A stretch of 16,900 nt of DNA from Marinospirillum sp. (GCA_007119985.1 SKOQ01000062.1:1-16900), one strand, 5' to 3'. Shown: positions 6,689-14,587, numbered from the stretch's first letter. Made by a program: numbers and translations. The notes: generated from the sequence alone by a model not told the origin.

Positions 6689-7727
6689 GCCACAATTGAC
6701 CCTCGCAACGCAGCCAGTTTCGCTGGCGATCGACGCGATGGGTGGGGACTCAGGTCCCCATTATCAGGTTGCGGGTGCACTCCTTGCACTCGCTGCTGAT
6801 CCCTTTCTTTCTATCACCCTCGTCGGTGATCTTGATCAAATCAAAACCCGTTTGGCTCAGCATCAGCTCAGTCATCACTATGCAGAGCGTATTCATCTGT
6901 TGCACAGTGAGACTTGGGTCAGGATGGATGACGCCCCTAGTTTTGCATTGCGCCAAAGAAAAAACTCCTCGATGCATCTTGCTCTGCGCTTAGTCGCTGA
7001 AGGGCAGAGTGCCGCTTGCGTCAGCGCAGGCAATACCGGCGCCTTGATGGCGATTGGGCGTCAGGTGTTGGGCATGCTGCCGGGGATTGAGCGACCCGCC
7101 ATTAGCACGGTGATTCCCACGCGCCGTGGGGTGAGCTATCTGTTGGATATTGGCGCAAATGTTGATTGCCAGGCTGAGCATCTGGTGCAGTTTGCTTTGA
7201 TGGGTTCAGTGATGGCTCGCTGTGTGGATGGGCTTCAGCGACCCAGTGTGGCACTGCTCAATGTTGGGCATGAATCGATTAAGGGCAATGCTCAGGTGAA
7301 GTTGGCTGCACAACGTCTAGAGCAGCATCCAGCAGTCAACTATCAGGGCTATATCGAAGGCGATGCCATTTTCAGTGGCGATGTTCAGCTGGTGGTGTGT
7401 GATGGCTTTGTCGGCAATATTGCACTCAAAACCAGTGAAGGTTTGGCGCGCTTTCTTTCTGAGCAGATCCAGCAGATCTTTGGGCGCAGCTTGTATAGCC
7501 GCCTTGTCAGCATTATGGCGCGGCCGATTTTGAAGCGGCTCAAAGAGCAGATGGACCCAGTGCGCTATAATGGCGGTAGTTTTCTTGGTTTGCGTGGCAG
7601 TTTGGTCAAAAGCCATGGAAATGCCGATGCACGGGGTTTTGCCTTCGCGGTTCAGCGTGCGGCCATCGAGGCGCGCCAAAACCTGCCCCAGCAGTTATTG
7701 CAGCAGCTACAAGGTTTTGAGCCTTAG
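6654..7727 (+). CDS. plsX: Phosphate acyltransferase PlsX
   Basis: Makes acyl-phosphate from acyl-ACP at the inner membrane, feeding PlsY in phospholipid synthesis. The core begins SLAIDAMGGDSGPHYQVAGA and shows family motifs such as SAACVSAGNTGALMA, PGIERPAISTVIP, YLLDIGANVDC, LLNVGHESIKGN and VVCDGFVGNIALK. The frame given starts at a GTG (6654) inside rpmF with GAAGG eight bases upstream, giving 357 aa and a Lys/Thr-rich extension. A TTG at 6696, just past the rpmF stop, would give 343 aa and an N-terminus closer to E. coli PlsX but has no clear ribosome-binding site. The start is therefore uncertain, the function is not. fabD, the usual next gene, is absent. Confidence 0.95.
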   Translation: MVVKSSTKTKTKPQLTLATQPVSLAIDAMGGDSGPHYQVAGALLALAADPFLSITLVGDLDQIKTRLAQHQLSHHYAERIHLLHSETWVRMDDAPSFALRQRKNSSMHLALRLVAEGQSAACVSAGNTGALMAIGRQVLGMLPGIERPAISTVIPTRRGVSYLLDIGANVDCQAEHLVQFALMGSVMARCVDGLQRPSVALLNVGHESIKGNAQVKLAAQRLEQHPAVNYQGYIEGDAIFSGDVQLVVCDGFVGNIALKTSEGLARFLSEQIQQIFGRSLYSRLVSIMARPILKRLKEQMDPVRYNGGSFLGLRGSLVKSHGNADARGFAFAVQRAAIEARQNLPQQLLQQLQGFEP

Positions 7728-7777
7728 CTAAGAGCCCTGCACTTGAGTCCCCCCCGTTTACATTTTTCAGCTTATTT

Positions 7778-7809
7778 TTAGCTGCTTTTCAGCTAAGCTT
7801 GCTCTTTTT
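7778..7809 (+). terminator. Weak candidate terminator after plsX
   Basis: TTAGCTG (7778-7784) pairs with CAGCTAA (7790-7796) around a 5-nt loop. A TTTTT run at 7805-7809 follows only after eight intervening bases. The stem is A+T-rich and the T run is displaced, so termination may be inefficient. Its position 50 bases after the plsX stop fits the end of the yceD-rpmF-plsX unit. Confidence 0.35.
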
Positions 7810-7856
7810 ATTGAATCTAGATCGGGCCATGTGCGCACAGTGGGGGATGAGTCAAG

Positions 7857-8402
7857 GTGGAGAATTACCAGCGTCTATTGCAGCTTTTAAGTGGCATCAA
7901 GGTGCCAGTGGCTGTTCCGACAGGCAGTGCGGGCTTGTATGTTGAGGCCAAGCAAAGTCTGCTGCACTTGCATTTTGCGGCCAAAATCGATGGTCGGGTA
8001 CAGCGCGCGACCCTCAGTGTGACCAGTGCGACCCATGATCAGATTAAAATTGTTGATCTCACAGGCACCCAGCCACTGCTTGATCATCAGCAACCAAATC
8101 CCTTTTCAGGCCAGGGTGTGTCCACCTTTCTGGTCAATAGCCTGATCCTCACTCTGACCGATGTGCTCGCGAGCCATACGCGCCTTGCTGGGCGCTTGAA
8201 GGCTCCGCAATCCGTCACTCTTGAACCCTTGGCTGCGCGGCGTAATTTTTGGCGGCGTTTCAATTTTGAGATTGAAGGCTGGGGCGCAGGTAAAGAGCGG
8301 GTGGTGGGTGAGCTGGGTGAATTGCAAACCTATGCTGACCATCTGCTAGGTGGTCCTCTCTGTTCTGGAGTCGATCTGCTGCATCTTCATTTAGTGGATT
8401 AA
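7857..8402 (+). CDS. Hypothetical protein, 181 aa, unrecognised
   Basis: I do not recognise this protein. The frame starts at a GTG (7857) and encodes MENYQRLLQLL followed by strand-rich sequence (GLYVEAKQSLLHLHFAAKID), a central part starting NPFSGQGVSTFLVNSLILTL, and a C-terminal part with RRNFWRRFNFEIEG and WGAGKERVVGELGELQTYAD. It has no signal peptide, no convincing membrane helix and a single Cys near the C-terminus, so it is probably a soluble cytoplasmic protein. The nearest upstream ATG codons (7829, 7847) are out of frame, which supports the GTG. GGGGG at 7842-7846 is the only ribosome-binding-site candidate. Codon use resembles its neighbours. It sits alone between plsX and the polyphosphate kinase, where fabD would often be found. 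Confidence 0.7.
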   Translation: MENYQRLLQLLSGIKVPVAVPTGSAGLYVEAKQSLLHLHFAAKIDGRVQRATLSVTSATHDQIKIVDLTGTQPLLDHQQPNPFSGQGVSTFLVNSLILTLTDVLASHTRLAGRLKAPQSVTLEPLAARRNFWRRFNFEIEGWGAGKERVVGELGELQTYADHLLGGPLCSGVDLLHLHLVD

Positions 8403-8454
8403 ATCTTAGTCTCTTTCTCTGTTGGCGGGCTCGATTCGTCAGCCAAGAAGTGAG

Positions 8455-8480
8455 TAGCAGGCTGAGGCGACTTCCTGCTA
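8455..8480. repeat. Short inverted repeat in the gap before the PPK2 gene
   Basis: TAGCAGG (8455-8461) and CCTGCTA (8474-8480) form a perfect 7-bp inverted repeat around 12 bases. No T run follows on either strand. It lies in the 160-base gap between the hypothetical gene and the PPK2 gene and could be an operator or an RNA hairpin. I see no convincing promoter there. Confidence 0.35.
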
Positions 8481-8562
8481 GTCTTAGAGGGTCGGCGAGG
8501 GTGACTCTGGATGGTCTTGTCGGCATGAGAGGCATGACAAGGACATAATAAGAGGAAGCCCT

Positions 8563-10041
8563 ATGTTTGAAGCTGCGGAGTTAAGTCGTACCCTCGATAA
8601 AAAACTTTATAAAACCGAACTTGAAGGCCTGCGCGCCGAGCTGTTATCCCTCCAGCAAGAACTGCTGCAATGTGATTTCTCTGTTTTACTGCTGATTTCT
8701 GGTGTGGATGGCGCTGGCAAGGGTGAAATGGTCAACCTGCTCCATGAATGGATGGACCCTCGCCATCTAGAAACCTCAGCTTTTGATGAACCCACCGATG
8801 AAGAAAAAGAGCGTCCGCATTTTTGGCGCTATTGGCGTGCGCTGCCAGCTAAGGGCAAGATCGGTATCCATTTTAGTTCTTGGTATAGTGATGCGATTAG
8901 TGATCATGTGGCTGAGCGCAGCAGTGTGGCTGAGCATGAGGCCTACTTGAATCGCGTCAATATTCTCGAGAAAATGCTGGTCGATGATGGCACCCTGATC
9001 ATTAAAGTTTGGTTGCATCTAGGTAAAGCCCAGTATAAAGAGCGCATTAAAGGCTTGGCGGCCAACCCCCAGACGGCTTGGCGCGTCACGCAGAAGAATC
9101 TGGATAATATCAAGGTCTATGATCGTTTTCGGGATGTGGCGGAAGCCACCCTACAGATGACCAGTACGGGCCAAGCGCCTTGGATGATTATCGAAGGACT
9201 GGACCCCGCCTACCGTAGTCTGACGGTTGGGCGTTTATTACGCGATATGATTCGCCGCCGCATCGATACCGATCCCAAGTTTTTGGTCTCGCCTTCCGTG
9301 GATTGGAGTCAGCAGTGTCGTGATCACACCACCTTGCTGGATTTTGTTGATCTTTCCAAGCATCTGAAGAAAAAAGAATACAAGCAACAGCTGGCCGAAT
9401 ATCAAGCCAAGCTGAATGAGCTGGCACGTCGGGCGCATAAAAAGAAAATCAGCACCGTGATGGCCTTGGAAGGCTGGGATGCGGCGGGCAAGGGCGGCAT
9501 GATTCGCCGGATGATTGCGGCCTTGGATGCGCGCCATTATCGCGTGATTCCGATTGCGGCTCCTACGGATGAAGAGAACGCCCGTCATTATCTGTGGCGC
9601 TTTTGGCGGCATCTGCAACGTGCAGGCCATATGACCATTTTTGACCGTACCTGGTATGGTCGTGTATTGGTGGAGCGGGTCGAAGGTTATGCGCGTGAGG
9701 ATGAATGGATACGGGCTTATCAGGAAATCAACGAGTTTGAAGAAGAACTGACCGAGCATGGTATTCTGTTGCTCAAGTACTGGATACATATCGATCAAGA
9801 TGAGCAGCTAGCCCGTTTTAAAGCCCGTGAGCAAATCAGCTATAAGCAGCATAAAATCACTGAAGAAGACTACCGTAACCGTGAACGCTGGGGTGACTAT
9901 GCGTGGGCCGTGTCGGATATGATCGAGCGCACCAGCACTCAGCGTGCCCCTTGGTTTATTATTGAAGGCAATGATAAACGCTATGCACGGGTGCAAGCTT
10001 TAAAGCTATTGTGTGAGCGTTTGGAGCAGATGCTGGGCTAA
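8563..10041 (+). CDS. pap: Polyphosphate:AMP phosphotransferase (class II PPK2, two-domain)
   Basis: Transfers phosphate from inorganic polyphosphate to AMP, giving ADP. At 492 aa it is the fused two-domain class II form, like Pseudomonas aeruginosa PA3455. The N-terminal PPK2 domain has a Walker A motif GVDGAGKG (residues 47-54), but where the active domain has a DR motif it reads FSSWYSDAI. The C-terminal domain has GWDAAGKGG (304-312) and intact FDRTWYGR (360-367), so catalysis is expected there. Repeated WRYWR/WRFWR and APW(M/F)IIEG motifs show the internal duplication. AAGAGGA upstream of the ATG supports the start. A strong hairpin terminator follows. The gene probably serves nucleotide recycling or stress energy supply. 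Confidence 0.93.
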   Translation: MFEAAELSRTLDKKLYKTELEGLRAELLSLQQELLQCDFSVLLLISGVDGAGKGEMVNLLHEWMDPRHLETSAFDEPTDEEKERPHFWRYWRALPAKGKIGIHFSSWYSDAISDHVAERSSVAEHEAYLNRVNILEKMLVDDGTLIIKVWLHLGKAQYKERIKGLAANPQTAWRVTQKNLDNIKVYDRFRDVAEATLQMTSTGQAPWMIIEGLDPAYRSLTVGRLLRDMIRRRIDTDPKFLVSPSVDWSQQCRDHTTLLDFVDLSKHLKKKEYKQQLAEYQAKLNELARRAHKKKISTVMALEGWDAAGKGGMIRRMIAALDARHYRVIPIAAPTDEENARHYLWRFWRHLQRAGHMTIFDRTWYGRVLVERVEGYAREDEWIRAYQEINEFEEELTEHGILLLKYWIHIDQDEQLARFKAREQISYKQHKITEEDYRNRERWGDYAWAVSDMIERTSTQRAPWFIIEGNDKRYARVQALKLLCERLEQMLG

Positions 10042-10074
10042 ACGCCTAGTGGGTTTATCCTGTGACCGTAAATG

Positions 10075-10104
10075 AGCTGAGTCGTGATGTGCGGCTCAGC
10101 TTTT
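10075..10104 (+). terminator. Probable intrinsic terminator after the PPK2 gene
   Basis: AGCTGAG plus TCG (10075-10084) pairs with CGG plus CTCAGCT (10092-10101) around a 7-nt loop, a 10-bp stem with one T-G wobble, followed by TTTT (10101-10104, first T in the stem). It lies 33 bases after the PPK2 stop and ends only 23 bases before the permease ATG, so it separates PPK2 from the MCE operon or attenuates read-through into it. Confidence 0.6.
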
Positions 10105-10127
10105 GAGTTGATTAAGAAGGCAGAATC

Positions 10128-10916
10128 ATGCACTGGATCGGCGCAGTGGGCCGTCTCACGCTCAGTTTCCCACTTTATTTTTATGCGTTGACCCTCTTTA
10201 CGCTACGGGCCCTCTCGCCTTGGCAAGCAGGGCGCTTACGTTTTAATCTGGCCAGCTATCGCACTTTGCTCGGCCAGCTGATTTTCACCGGTATTGATGC
10301 GCTGCCTGTCTTGAGCTTACTGGCACTGGGTGTCGGCATGGCGGTCACCCTGCCGCTGATCTTGGCTTTGCAGCCGCTGATGGACCCGGCCGAGATTATT
10401 ACCTTGCTGATCCGTGTGGTGGTCTATGAGTTGGCAACTCTGTTGACGGCCGTGATTTTGCTTGTCCGTACCGCTTCAGCGATAGTGGTGGATCTGGGGG
10501 GAATGAAGCTGCACCGCGAATTAGAAGCGCTAGAAATGCTGGGGGTGCGGACGCATACAATTTTTTTGGCCCCCAGAATACTGGGCGTGGGATTGGCGCA
10601 GATGCTGTTGGCCACTTACTGTGCTGGCTTAGCGCTGGTGAGTGGCCTGCTCCTGTTGGCGCTGGTCGAGCATGTTGGCTATCTGTCTTTTCTTCATGAT
10701 GTGGCGCGGGCTTTCCATCCTCTAGAGTTGTTGTTTTTTTTGCTTAAAAATCTGGCCTTTGGTCTGCTGATGGCCAGTATTGCCTGCTATCATGCGCTGC
10801 AAGTTGAGCACTCACCGACGGAGCTGCCTCAACAAACCCAGCGGGCGCTGATCTATGCGTTAAGTTGGATTTTTGTGTTCAATGGTGTGATGGCGCTGCT
10901 CTCATGGACAAGCTAG
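10128..10916 (+). CDS. MlaE-family ABC transporter permease
   Basis: Inner-membrane permease of the MlaE/YrbE family, the core of MCE systems that move phospholipids or other hydrophobic compounds between inner and outer membrane. The 262-aa product is strongly hydrophobic with about five to six membrane segments. The family signature is present: RTASAIVVDLGGMKLHRELE from residue 114, running into the cytoplasmic coupling motif EALEMLG (133-139) and then LAPRILGVGLA. AAGAAGG precedes the ATG. It is the first gene of a tight operon and its stop overlaps the start of the ATPase-like gene by 13 bases. The N-terminal part is divergent from E. coli MlaE, so the cargo cannot be assigned. Confidence 0.88.
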   Translation: MHWIGAVGRLTLSFPLYFYALTLFTLRALSPWQAGRLRFNLASYRTLLGQLIFTGIDALPVLSLLALGVGMAVTLPLILALQPLMDPAEIITLLIRVVVYELATLLTAVILLVRTASAIVVDLGGMKLHRELEALEMLGVRTHTIFLAPRILGVGLAQMLLATYCAGLALVSGLLLLALVEHVGYLSFLHDVARAFHPLELLFFLLKNLAFGLLMASIACYHALQVEHSPTELPQQTQRALIYALSWIFVFNGVMALLSWTS

Positions 10917-11692
10917 TGAAGAAAGAAACGCCATCTTGTCCTCCTTCCTCTGATCTGGCTTTAGTAATCGAACAGATGCAGCCTGATGCTGCCAGTACCC
11001 AGCCTTTAGAGGGAGCGCTGACGGCGCAGGGAATGAGTTTTATTTTGGGGCCACAAGCCAGCTGGCGGCGCTTGTATCTGCTCAGTCTGGCAGGGGTATC
11101 ACCTCTTGCTACAGGGCGCTTAATCTATCAAGGCCGCGATCTTACCCAGTGGGAGGCGGTTGCTCAGGAGGCGTTACGTCAGCAACTGGTGTGTGTCGCG
11201 CAGCCGATGGCGCTGCTCTCAGTGCGCAATGCTCGCGATAATCTGCTGCTTCCTGCCTTGTATCATGGGCAGCCTGAGCGTCTGGCGGTCGCACGGATGG
11301 AGCAAGCCTTGAGCGAGATCCAGTTTGCTGGAGATCTGACCAAGCTACCTGCTTTTTTATCACCTTTAGAGCGCGTGCAGCTGGCTTTAGTGCGGGCGCG
11401 TATTTTGCAGCCTCAGATTTTTTTGATCGAAGACCCTTGGCGGGGTTTAGATTGGCCGGAGGTGGCCGGTCTTGAAGCCGCGCTTCGGCTTTGGAGTCAG
11501 GATAGCCATCTAGTGATCAGTGGTCAGGCGCTGGATTTTGCTGCCGACAATGCCCAGCAGTTTTTTTATGTCAGTGCTGAACATCAGGCCATCTATGCCA
11601 GCTGGTCAGCTGTTTTAACGAGTTCAGTGGCTTCGGTGCGTCAATATTGTCATGGGTATCGAGCCTTGTATCCTCAAGCACAGAGAGAGTGA
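10904..11692 (+). CDS. Degenerate ABC-ATPase-like subunit of the MCE system
   Basis: By position and fold pattern this is the MlaF-like nucleotide-binding subunit (262 aa from the ATG at 10904, overlapping the permease by 13 bases). ABC landmarks can be traced but most catalytic ones are altered. The Walker A position reads GPQASWRR (49-56) instead of GxxGxGKS, with no Lys. A Q-loop-like VAQPMALLS holds Gln100. The signature LSGGQ is LSPLER (152-157). Walker B reads IFLIEDP (172-178) with Asp-Glu in swapped order, though GLD (181-183) is kept. The switch His is missing (VISGQ at 204-208). Length and frame are intact, and neighbouring genes overlap normally, so this is not an obvious pseudogene. 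It is expected to bind ATP poorly or not at all. Confidence 0.8.
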   Translation: MDKLVKKETPSCPPSSDLALVIEQMQPDAASTQPLEGALTAQGMSFILGPQASWRRLYLLSLAGVSPLATGRLIYQGRDLTQWEAVAQEALRQQLVCVAQPMALLSVRNARDNLLLPALYHGQPERLAVARMEQALSEIQFAGDLTKLPAFLSPLERVQLALVRARILQPQIFLIEDPWRGLDWPEVAGLEAALRLWSQDSHLVISGQALDFAADNAQQFFYVSAEHQAIYASWSAVLTSSVASVRQYCHGYRALYPQAQRE

Positions 11693-11700
11693 GTCCAGAC

Positions 11701-12741
11701 ATGCCCATCTCTTCAGGACAGCAGCCACAGCGTCACTATATCCATCAACTGAGCTACTCCGCGCAGGAAAAACTGGTGGGCGTGTTTGTGCTGGGTGCTT
11801 TGGGTTTGATTGTGCTGTTGTTGATCCTCAGCCGCCAGCAGTGGGGCCTGTTTGAATCGCCGTTGCGTATTCAGCTACAAGTGATGAGTGCTGAAGGGTT
11901 ATCCCGCGATACCCCCGTGCGCATTTCAGGGATTCAAGTTGGGCGAATTGAAAGGATCGAGCTGAATGATGAGCATCAGCTGGTACTGACAGCGCGGATT
12001 CAGGAGCAGTATCGCCGCCTCGTACGGGCGGATTCTCAAGTCAGCCTGGGTAAGCTGTCTTTACTTGGGCGCTCAAGTATTGAGATCACGCCGGGTTCCC
12101 TGGATCAGCCAGAGCTGCCGGAGGGCACGCTGTTACTGGTCGCACCCAATGCCTCGATCGATGAGCTGTTGAGTCAGGTTGAACCCGTGTTGCACGCGAT
12201 GGAGGTGACCATCCAGAATCTTGCACGCATCACCAGTGCGATTGAGCCGCAGCACCTCAGCCAGACTCTGGAGCAGGTGGAACTGATCAGTCGTGATGTG
12301 CGCCAGATCACTCAAGGCATTGCAGCGGGTGAAGGATTGATCGGCCAGCTGTTGCATAGTCAGGAGCTTCAGCAGGGGGTTGAGCGGAGTCTGGAGCAGC
12401 TGGAAGCCAGCCTCGCCAGTGTCGAGCAGCGCTTAGAAGAGGCCGAGCCTTTACTGGCCTCTATGACGCGGCTGGCCGTTCAGAGCGAGTCGCTGTTGCC
12501 TAGCCTGCCCCCTCTGGTGGATGAATCCCAGCGGCTGGTGGGGCAGGTGAATCAGACTGTGGCAGCGCTGAATCAACAGATGGATCGCCTGCCCTTGTGG
12601 GCGGATCAGATTCAAGTGCTGATGCAAGAAAGCGAACAGCTCTTAGAGGCACTGAACCAGACCTGGCCTCTTTCGCGCCATCAGCCGGCTGCGCCCCCAT
12701 CGCCTGTTGAGCGTCCGCTGGAGATCCAACCTTATGATTAG
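11701..12741 (+). CDS. MCE (MlaD-type) domain membrane protein
   Basis: Substrate-binding component of the MCE transporter, anchored in the inner membrane and facing the periplasm. From the ATG at 11701 it is 346 aa. One membrane helix spans about residues 25-44, the MCE domain about 53-132 (SAEGLSRDTPVRISGIQVGR and LSLLGRSSIEITPG), and residues 140-310 form a long Gln/Glu/Leu-rich helical, probably coiled-coil region with a proline-rich tail. Longer MCE proteins of this kind form needle-like hexameric tunnels, so this may be a bridging rather than a ring-only MCE protein. An in-frame ATG at 11647 would overlap the ATPase-like gene and is less likely. It starts eight bases after that gene and overlaps the lipoprotein gene by eight bases. 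Confidence 0.9.
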   Translation: MPISSGQQPQRHYIHQLSYSAQEKLVGVFVLGALGLIVLLLILSRQQWGLFESPLRIQLQVMSAEGLSRDTPVRISGIQVGRIERIELNDEHQLVLTARIQEQYRRLVRADSQVSLGKLSLLGRSSIEITPGSLDQPELPEGTLLLVAPNASIDELLSQVEPVLHAMEVTIQNLARITSAIEPQHLSQTLEQVELISRDVRQITQGIAAGEGLIGQLLHSQELQQGVERSLEQLEASLASVEQRLEEAEPLLASMTRLAVQSESLLPSLPPLVDESQRLVGQVNQTVAALNQQMDRLPLWADQIQVLMQESEQLLEALNQTWPLSRHQPAAPPSPVERPLEIQPYD

Positions 12742-13627
12742 ATCTGTGTTCATCCTGCTGCTGCTCAGTGGCTTCCTGCTCGGTTGCGCTCAATCTTCCC
12801 CGAGTCGGCCAGTGCCAGCGGCTTTGCAGCAAGCTGATCGTTGGAGTCAATTGGCCCAAGAAGCGCAGACCTCAGGGCGCTTGGCTTTGGCGGCCAGCTA
12901 TTGGCAGCGCGCGCAAGAGGGCTATCAACAGAGTGATCATTGGCGAGGCCAGCTGCACGCCCGCGCCGCCCGTATTGAGCTGGCCCTGCGCCTGGATGCG
13001 GATACCGAGGCTGCCAGCTTATTGGCCGCGCAAGAAAGGCATCTTGCATGGTTGCAAGCCAGCCCTGAAGCGCTGGAGCAGGAGTTGCAAGTATTTCGTC
13101 TGCAAGGGGCTTATCTGAGTGCGTTACTCGCACGCCAGCAGGGTGAACTGCCAATCGCACGTCAACACACCGCCAGCCTCCTTGCTCAGCCGTTGCCGAC
13201 TAGCTTGTTCTTGGCTGCTAGGGTGCTCTCGATTGAGCTGGCGCAGGCTGATCAGGATCCTGACTGGGCAGAGGCTCTGGTGGAGCTGCAACACTGGTTG
13301 GCCCAGGCTGAGATCTCGCCGCGCTTGCGCGATCACTATGCTTATCGGCTCCAGCGTTTTGAGGCTGCGCAACAGATGTCCCAGGCGCCTGAAGCTGCGC
13401 AGGCGCAGCTGTATGCCGTGGCTGAATTTTATCGCACTCAGGGCGCATGGAGTGCGCTGGCCGCCACCTTGACCGATCTAGGTGATCACTATCAGCAGCA
13501 AGGCCATCTTGAGCAGGCGGTCTTTTACTGGCAGCGGGCCTATACTCTGCGTCTCGCTCAAGGCGAGCAATGGGCGATGCGGGCCCTAGAGCAACGCCTT
13601 GATCTGTCTTCTGCTGCTCGCCACTGA
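12734..13627 (+). CDS. TPR-like lipoprotein of the MCE operon
   Basis: Predicted lipoprotein of 297 aa. The ATG at 12734 gives a textbook lipoprotein signal, MIRSVFILLLLSGFLLGCAQ, with lipobox LLGC and Cys18. Ala at the +2 position predicts sorting to the outer membrane. The rest is Ala/Gln/Leu-rich and helical with TPR-like units, clearest near the C-terminus (LGDHYQQQGHLEQAVFYWQR). A start at 12707 would bury the signal peptide and is rejected. The gene overlaps the MCE gene by eight bases, so it is probably the outer-membrane partner. It differs from the mostly beta-type PqiC/DUF330 lipoproteins that often occupy this position. Confidence 0.85.
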   Translation: MIRSVFILLLLSGFLLGCAQSSPSRPVPAALQQADRWSQLAQEAQTSGRLALAASYWQRAQEGYQQSDHWRGQLHARAARIELALRLDADTEAASLLAAQERHLAWLQASPEALEQELQVFRLQGAYLSALLARQQGELPIARQHTASLLAQPLPTSLFLAARVLSIELAQADQDPDWAEALVELQHWLAQAEISPRLRDHYAYRLQRFEAAQQMSQAPEAAQAQLYAVAEFYRTQGAWSALAATLTDLGDHYQQQGHLEQAVFYWQRAYTLRLAQGEQWAMRALEQRLDLSSAARH

Positions 13628-13672
13628 CCTGCTCGCCCTAGCCTTGTCCCTGATCATCCAGAGAGTCTTGTG

Positions 13673-14587
13673 ATGCCCGAACTTTCTTTACTCACCAGCC
13701 AGTTGACCCTCTCCGATACCATGATTCGCCATCTGTTTAGCAGTGGCGTATTGATTGTGGCGATTTTGATTCTGCGCCGCATCAGTGCCGGTTTGATCCG
13801 CAAAAATATCCCGCTGGCTGAATTGCGTCATAAATGGCTGGTGTATTCACGCAATGGCCTGCTGCTGATCTTGCTACTGGGTTTATTGATGATCTGGGGG
13901 CAGGAGCTCCGCGCTTTGGCGCTTTCGGTGGTCGCGATTGCCGCAGCGATTGTGATTGCCACCAAAGAGCTGATCTTGTGTCTGACGGGTGGCTTGTTGA
14001 AAGCCAGTTCCGGTGCCTTTGCGATTGGGGATCGTATCCAGATCAAGGATTTTCGTGGTGATGTGATCGATCAGAATCTCTTTGTGACCCAGCTACTGGA
14101 GGTCGGCCCCGGCAAGTTGACCCATCAGCGTACTGGGCGGCTTTTGGTGCTGCCAAATGCCTTGTTCCTTTCAGAGCCAGTGATCAACGAGAGCCTGACG
14201 CAGCGCTACGCCCTGCATGTGATGACGGTGCCCTTTTTGCGTAAAGATCCGTGGATGCAGGCAGAGCAGGCTTTTTTACAGGCGGCACAAGAGCAGGTGG
14301 CTCCCTACCTCGGTGCGGCGCGTCAGCAGATGGAGCGTATGTCCGTCCACCGTGGGCTGGATGCCCCCAGTGTGGAGCCGCGTGTGACCCTGCATTTTCC
14401 TGAGGCGGATAAGGTGATGCTGGTGATCCGCTTGCCTGTGCCTCTGGCGCAGCGCAGTGCCATCGAACAGGCTATCTTGCATCAGGTCTTTGCCCAGCTG
14501 GGCGAGAGCGCTCAAGCGGCCAGTGAGGTTCAAGCCCCTGTTGTCGAGCAGGATGCTGAGCCCTTGCCAAACCGCCCTAGCCCTTAG
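13673..14587 (+). CDS. MscS-family small mechanosensitive channel-like protein
   Basis: Membrane protein of about 304 aa from the MscS family, channels that open under membrane tension and release solutes. Three membrane segments lie near residues 18-35, 55-75 and 80-100. The third runs into the MscS core: IATKELILCLTGGLLKASSG, then FAIGDRIQIKDFRGDVID, equivalent to the MscS pore helix and beta domain. An alpha/beta cytoplasmic domain follows, with a short variable tail. An ATG at 13673 was preferred over the adjacent GTG at 13670 because GAGAG is better spaced from it. It begins 45 bases after the lipoprotein gene, on the same strand and without an evident terminator between, so it is probably the last gene of the operon. 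It converges on the photolyase gene. Confidence 0.85.
   Translation: MPELSLLTSQLTLSDTMIRHLFSSGVLIVAILILRRISAGLIRKNIPLAELRHKWLVYSRNGLLLILLLGLLMIWGQELRALALSVVAIAAAIVIATKELILCLTGGLLKASSGAFAIGDRIQIKDFRGDVIDQNLFVTQLLEVGPGKLTHQRTGRLLVLPNALFLSEPVINESLTQRYALHVMTVPFLRKDPWMQAEQAFLQAAQEQVAPYLGAARQQMERMSVHRGLDAPSVEPRVTLHFPEADKVMLVIRLPVPLAQRSAIEQAILHQVFAQLGESAQAASEVQAPVVEQDAEPLPNRPSP

Noticed and set aside
8517..8549. TTGTCG and CATAAT as a promoter for the PPK2 gene
   Set aside because: The spacer is 21 bases, too long for sigma70, and the start would fall on the ribosome-binding site.
13124..13448. Minus-strand frames within the lipoprotein gene
   Set aside because: They are antisense shadows of a gene supported by a clear lipobox and operon overlaps.
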